9,646 bases of DNA, taken from contig CAMCNE010000083.1 in assembly GCA_945875935.1 (NCBI GenBank), positions 1-9,646 of the forward strand. Reading direction: 5' to 3'. The position numbers and the translations under genes were made by a program. Shown here piece after piece: positions 7,417 through 9,646 of this stretch; the first letter of the stretch is position 1, and each line of letters starts with the position of its first letter. Below the pieces are notes generated by a model. It did not search any database, had not been told where the DNA came from, and saw only the letters and a list, made by a program, of their open reading frames with translations. This DNA is from Bordetella parapertussis. GTDB lineage: Bacteria; Pseudomonadota; Gammaproteobacteria; Burkholderiales; Burkholderiaceae_C.

Positions 7417-8787
7417 TCAGTGCTGGCCCACAAGTCGGGCCACGTCGTTGAAGAGAGCAATCGACATCATGCCCAGCATGAGGGCCACGCCCCCGCGCTG
7501 CAGGCGTTCCAGCCACAAGTCCGGAACTGGACGTCCCGTGATCGCTTCGAAAAGATGGTACATGAGGTGCCCGCCGTCGAGCATGGGCAAAGGCAACAGG
7601 TTCAGCACACCCAAGCTGATGCTGACGATGGCCAGAAATCCAAGGTAATAGGCCAGACCGATTCGAACCGACTGCCCGGCGTAATCTGCAATCGTGATCG
7701 GCCCGGTGAGGTTTTTCAGTGAAGCCTCGCCGGTCAGCATCTTGCCGAACATTTTCAGCGTCAGCGCTGACATGTCCCAGGTGCGCGTTGCCGCATGCAC
7801 CAGGCCGTCGATGAAGTCATAGCGAACCAGCACCATCTCGGGAGGCGAGCCGATGAATGCGTCGACTCTTCCAATGCGCTTGCTGCCATCGTCCACCACC
7901 ACCGGCTCCACGGTCACTTCAAGCCGCTGACCAGCGCGTTCGATGTCCCAGAGCTGCGCCTGCACCCGGCCGGTCGACGCGCTGGCGCGTATGGTTTCTC
8001 GCAGCGTGAAGGCATCGGTGAGCACAACCCCATCGACCGCCAGAACGCGGTCTCCTGCCACCAAGCCGGCTGCCGCCGCCGCGCCACCCGGCTTGATGGT
8101 GCCCATCACGGGCTCGGAATAAGGGCCGCCGAAGCCGACCCGGCGCATCAAGCCCGAATCGACTTCCTGAGCGTCGGCACCCTGCAGATCGAGTTGCACA
8201 TCACGCGTGTGCTGGCCGGCGCCATCGCTGACCCTGAATCGAAGACTCTCGCGGTGGATGGCCGCCTGCGTCACATGCCAGCCCAGGTCGGTCATCGAGC
8301 GGATGTCGCTCCAGTTGCCGCCATCGGCGCTCACCTCGCGCACCCAGTCGCCTGAGCGAAAGCCGGACCTCTCGGCCACACTGGATGCCACCGGCGCGCT
8401 GAGAACGGCCTTGGGCTCATCCATGCCGATCCAGTGAGCGCAGGCATAAAGCAGCACAGCCAGCAACAAATTGGCCACAGGCCCGGCCGCGACGATCAAC
8501 GATCGTTTCCACAGAGACTGGACATTGAAAGCCATGTGCCTTAAGGCCGGCGCGACAGGCCCTTCACGCTCATCGAGCATGCGCACATACCCCCCCAGCG
8601 GCAAGGCCGACAGCACGAATTCAGTGCTGTCGGGGCTGGCCTGTCGACGCCACACCACGCGGCCGAAGCCCACAGAAAAACGCAGCACCTTCACGCCGCA
8701 AGCCACCGCCACGCGGTAATGGCCGTACTCGTGCACGACGATCAGCACGCCGAGCGTCAGCACGAAAGCGAGCAAGGTGGTGATCAT
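7417..8787 (-). CDS. rseP: Site-2 zinc metalloprotease RseP
   Basis: Inner-membrane M50 protease that cuts anti-sigma factor RseA-type proteins within the membrane, and also remnant signal peptides, in the sigma-E envelope-stress pathway. The 456 residues match the family. The first membrane segment carries the zinc motif HEYGH (19-23). FNVQSLWKRSLIVAAGPVANLLLAVLLY (87-114) is the second conserved block and membrane segment. Two PDZ domains lie at roughly 128-205 and 220-297, the second with GGAAAAAGLVAGDRVLAVDG. The third metal ligand is D404 in LLPLPMLDGGHL, and a final membrane segment is near 432-446. The ATG at 8787 overlaps the dxr stop as ATGA, so translation is probably coupled; there is no clear ribosome binding site of its own. 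The anti-sigma substrate is not encoded in the window. Confidence 0.96.
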   Translation of the reverse strand: MITTLLAFVLTLGVLIVVHEYGHYRVAVACGVKVLRFSVGFGRVVWRRQASPDSTEFVLSALPLGGYVRMLDEREGPVAPALRHMAFNVQSLWKRSLIVAAGPVANLLLAVLLYACAHWIGMDEPKAVLSAPVASSVAERSGFRSGDWVREVSADGGNWSDIRSMTDLGWHVTQAAIHRESLRFRVSDGAGQHTRDVQLDLQGADAQEVDSGLMRRVGFGGPYSEPVMGTIKPGGAAAAAGLVAGDRVLAVDGVVLTDAFTLRETIRASASTGRVQAQLWDIERAGQRLEVTVEPVVVDDGSKRIGRVDAFIGSPPEMVLVRYDFIDGLVHAATRTWDMSALTLKMFGKMLTGEASLKNLTGPITIADYAGQSVRIGLAYYLGFLAIVSISLGVLNLLPLPMLDGGHLMYHLFEAITGRPVPDLWLERLQRGGVALMLGMMSIALFNDVARLVGQH

Positions 8788-9646
8788 CTGGCGACGTTGT
8801 GCGCGTGCCGCGAAGCATCACGCCGAGCTCGGGCGTCAAGCTCGAGCAGTCCTTCGATCGAAGCACACTCGCCGAGCTCAGGGCGAACCGTATCGAGGCT
8901 GCGCGCGTTGACCTCGTGGATGCGGTCAAAGCCGATGGCACCTTCAAGAAAAGCCGCCACGGCCACCTCATTGGCCGCATTGAGGACCGCCGTGCTGCCT
9001 TCGGGTGCACGCAGCGTGTCCCAAGCGAGTTGCAGTCCTGGATAGCGCCGCATGTCGGCCGCTTCGAAGCTCAAGCCCGCGAGCGCGGGGAAATCAAGCA
9101 GCCCGGCGCCCGACACCATGCGCTCAGGAAAAGACAGACCGAAAGCGATCGGCACGCGCATGTCAGGCGTTCCCAACTGTGCAAGCACCGAGTTGTCGCG
9201 ACACACCACCATCGAATGCACGATGCTTTGCGGGTGGATCACCACCTTGATCTGCTCAGGCGTGAGGTCGAACAGCCAGCGCGCCTCGATCACCTCCAGG
9301 GCCTTGTTCATCATGGTCGCCGAATCAACCGAAATCTTGCGACCCATCACCCAGTTGGGGTGCGCGCAGGCCTGATCGGGCGTGACGCTGGCCAGCGTGC
9401 TGACATCGCGGGTGCGAAACGGCCCGCCCGACGCGGTGAGGATGATGTGATCCACACGACCGGCCCAGGCGCTGCGGTCTTCGGGCAGGCACTGAAAGAT
9501 CGCCGAATGCTCGCTGTCGATCGGCAGCAGCAGCGCACCGCCTTCGCGCACAGCCGACATGAACAGCGCCCCGCCCACCACAAGCGCTTCCTTGTTGGCC
9601 AGCATCAGGCGCTTGCCAGCGCGCGCCGCCGCCAGACACGGCGGCA
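8784..9646 (-). CDS. dxr: 1-deoxy-D-xylulose 5-phosphate reductoisomerase, 5' end outside window
   Basis: Second enzyme of the MEP isoprenoid pathway: converts 1-deoxyxylulose 5-phosphate to 2-C-methylerythritol 4-phosphate with NADPH and a divalent metal. The visible part holds 286 codons plus the TGA stop; the N-terminal NADPH-binding Rossmann region is cut off at the edge. The first readable residues are PPCLAAARAGKR, followed by MLANKEALVVGG. The metal-binding motif LLPIDSEHSAIFQCLP corresponds to E. coli D150 and E152. The substrate-binding block HPNWVMGRKISVDSATMMNKALEVIEARW contains the glutamate equivalent to E231. HPQSIVHSMV follows, then the C-terminal helical domain. An internal ATG at 9605 codes for the Met of MLANKEAL and is not a start. 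The stop overlaps rseP by four bases. Upstream genes such as cdsA and uppS would be expected but are not visible. Confidence 0.96.
   Translation of the reverse strand, partial: PPCLAAARAGKRLMLANKEALVVGGALFMSAVREGGALLLPIDSEHSAIFQCLPEDRSAWAGRVDHIILTASGGPFRTRDVSTLASVTPDQACAHPNWVMGRKISVDSATMMNKALEVIEARWLFDLTPEQIKVVIHPQSIVHSMVVCRDNSVLAQLGTPDMRVPIAFGLSFPERMVSGAGLLDFPALAGLSFEAADMRRYPGLQLAWDTLRAPEGSTAVLNAANEVAVAAFLEGAIGFDRIHEVNARSLDTVRPELGECASIEGLLELDARARRDASRHAHNVAR

Noticed and set aside
7410..8787. Search for a sigma-E type promoter (GAACTT and a TCTGA-like -10) before bamA, skp or lpxD
   Set aside because: GAACTT-like words occur on the minus strand inside coding sequence (for example near 5451-5460 and 4551), but none has a matching -10 element at the right spacing.
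1..9646. CRISPR array, tRNA or rRNA gene, insertion sequence, toxin-antitoxin or defence genes
   Set aside because: The window is filled with intact conserved housekeeping genes; no spaced direct repeats, transposase motifs or RNA-gene structures were seen.

Overview
The window is a GC-rich stretch of a betaproteobacterial chromosome, most likely order Burkholderiales and plausibly family Comamonadaceae. This placement comes from the look of the proteins (for example the RNase HII and BamA sequences) and from the gene order. It is inference, not the result of a search. All real genes lie on the minus strand, so transcription runs from high to low coordinates.

In transcription order the layout is: dxr (5' end outside the window, ends 8784), rseP (8787-7417), bamA (7409-5094), skp/ompH (5094-4582), lpxD (4601-3546), fabZ (3540-3100), lpxA (3089-2301), lpxB (2267-1119), rnhB (1147-527), and a SpoU/TrmH-family RNA methyltransferase (530 to beyond base 1, 3' end outside the window). 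Eight genes are complete and two are cut by the window edges. The genes overlap or are separated by 5 to 33 bases. Only about 55 bases lie outside coding sequence, and I see no terminator, RNA gene, repeat array, mobile element or convincing promoter.

The cluster is an envelope-building operon. Dxr makes the MEP-pathway precursor of isoprenoids, and thus of undecaprenyl carriers. RseP is the site-2 protease that helps release the envelope-stress sigma factor. BamA inserts outer-membrane beta-barrels, and Skp chaperones them across the periplasm. FabZ works in fatty acid elongation and sits between LpxD and LpxA, which both spend (R)-3-hydroxyacyl-ACP on lipid A. LpxB then joins the two lipid A sugars. 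The last two genes, for RNase HII and an RNA methyltransferase, are nucleic-acid housekeeping functions coupled to the end of the run.

This is a well-known conserved region, and I found no undescribed system. The most informative detail is a bulky phenylalanine (F169) at the acyl-chain 'ruler' position of LpxA, which predicts a short primary acyl chain on lipid A. Other points of interest are the nearly gapless gene packing with stop/start overlaps and the unassigned target of the RNA methyltransferase.
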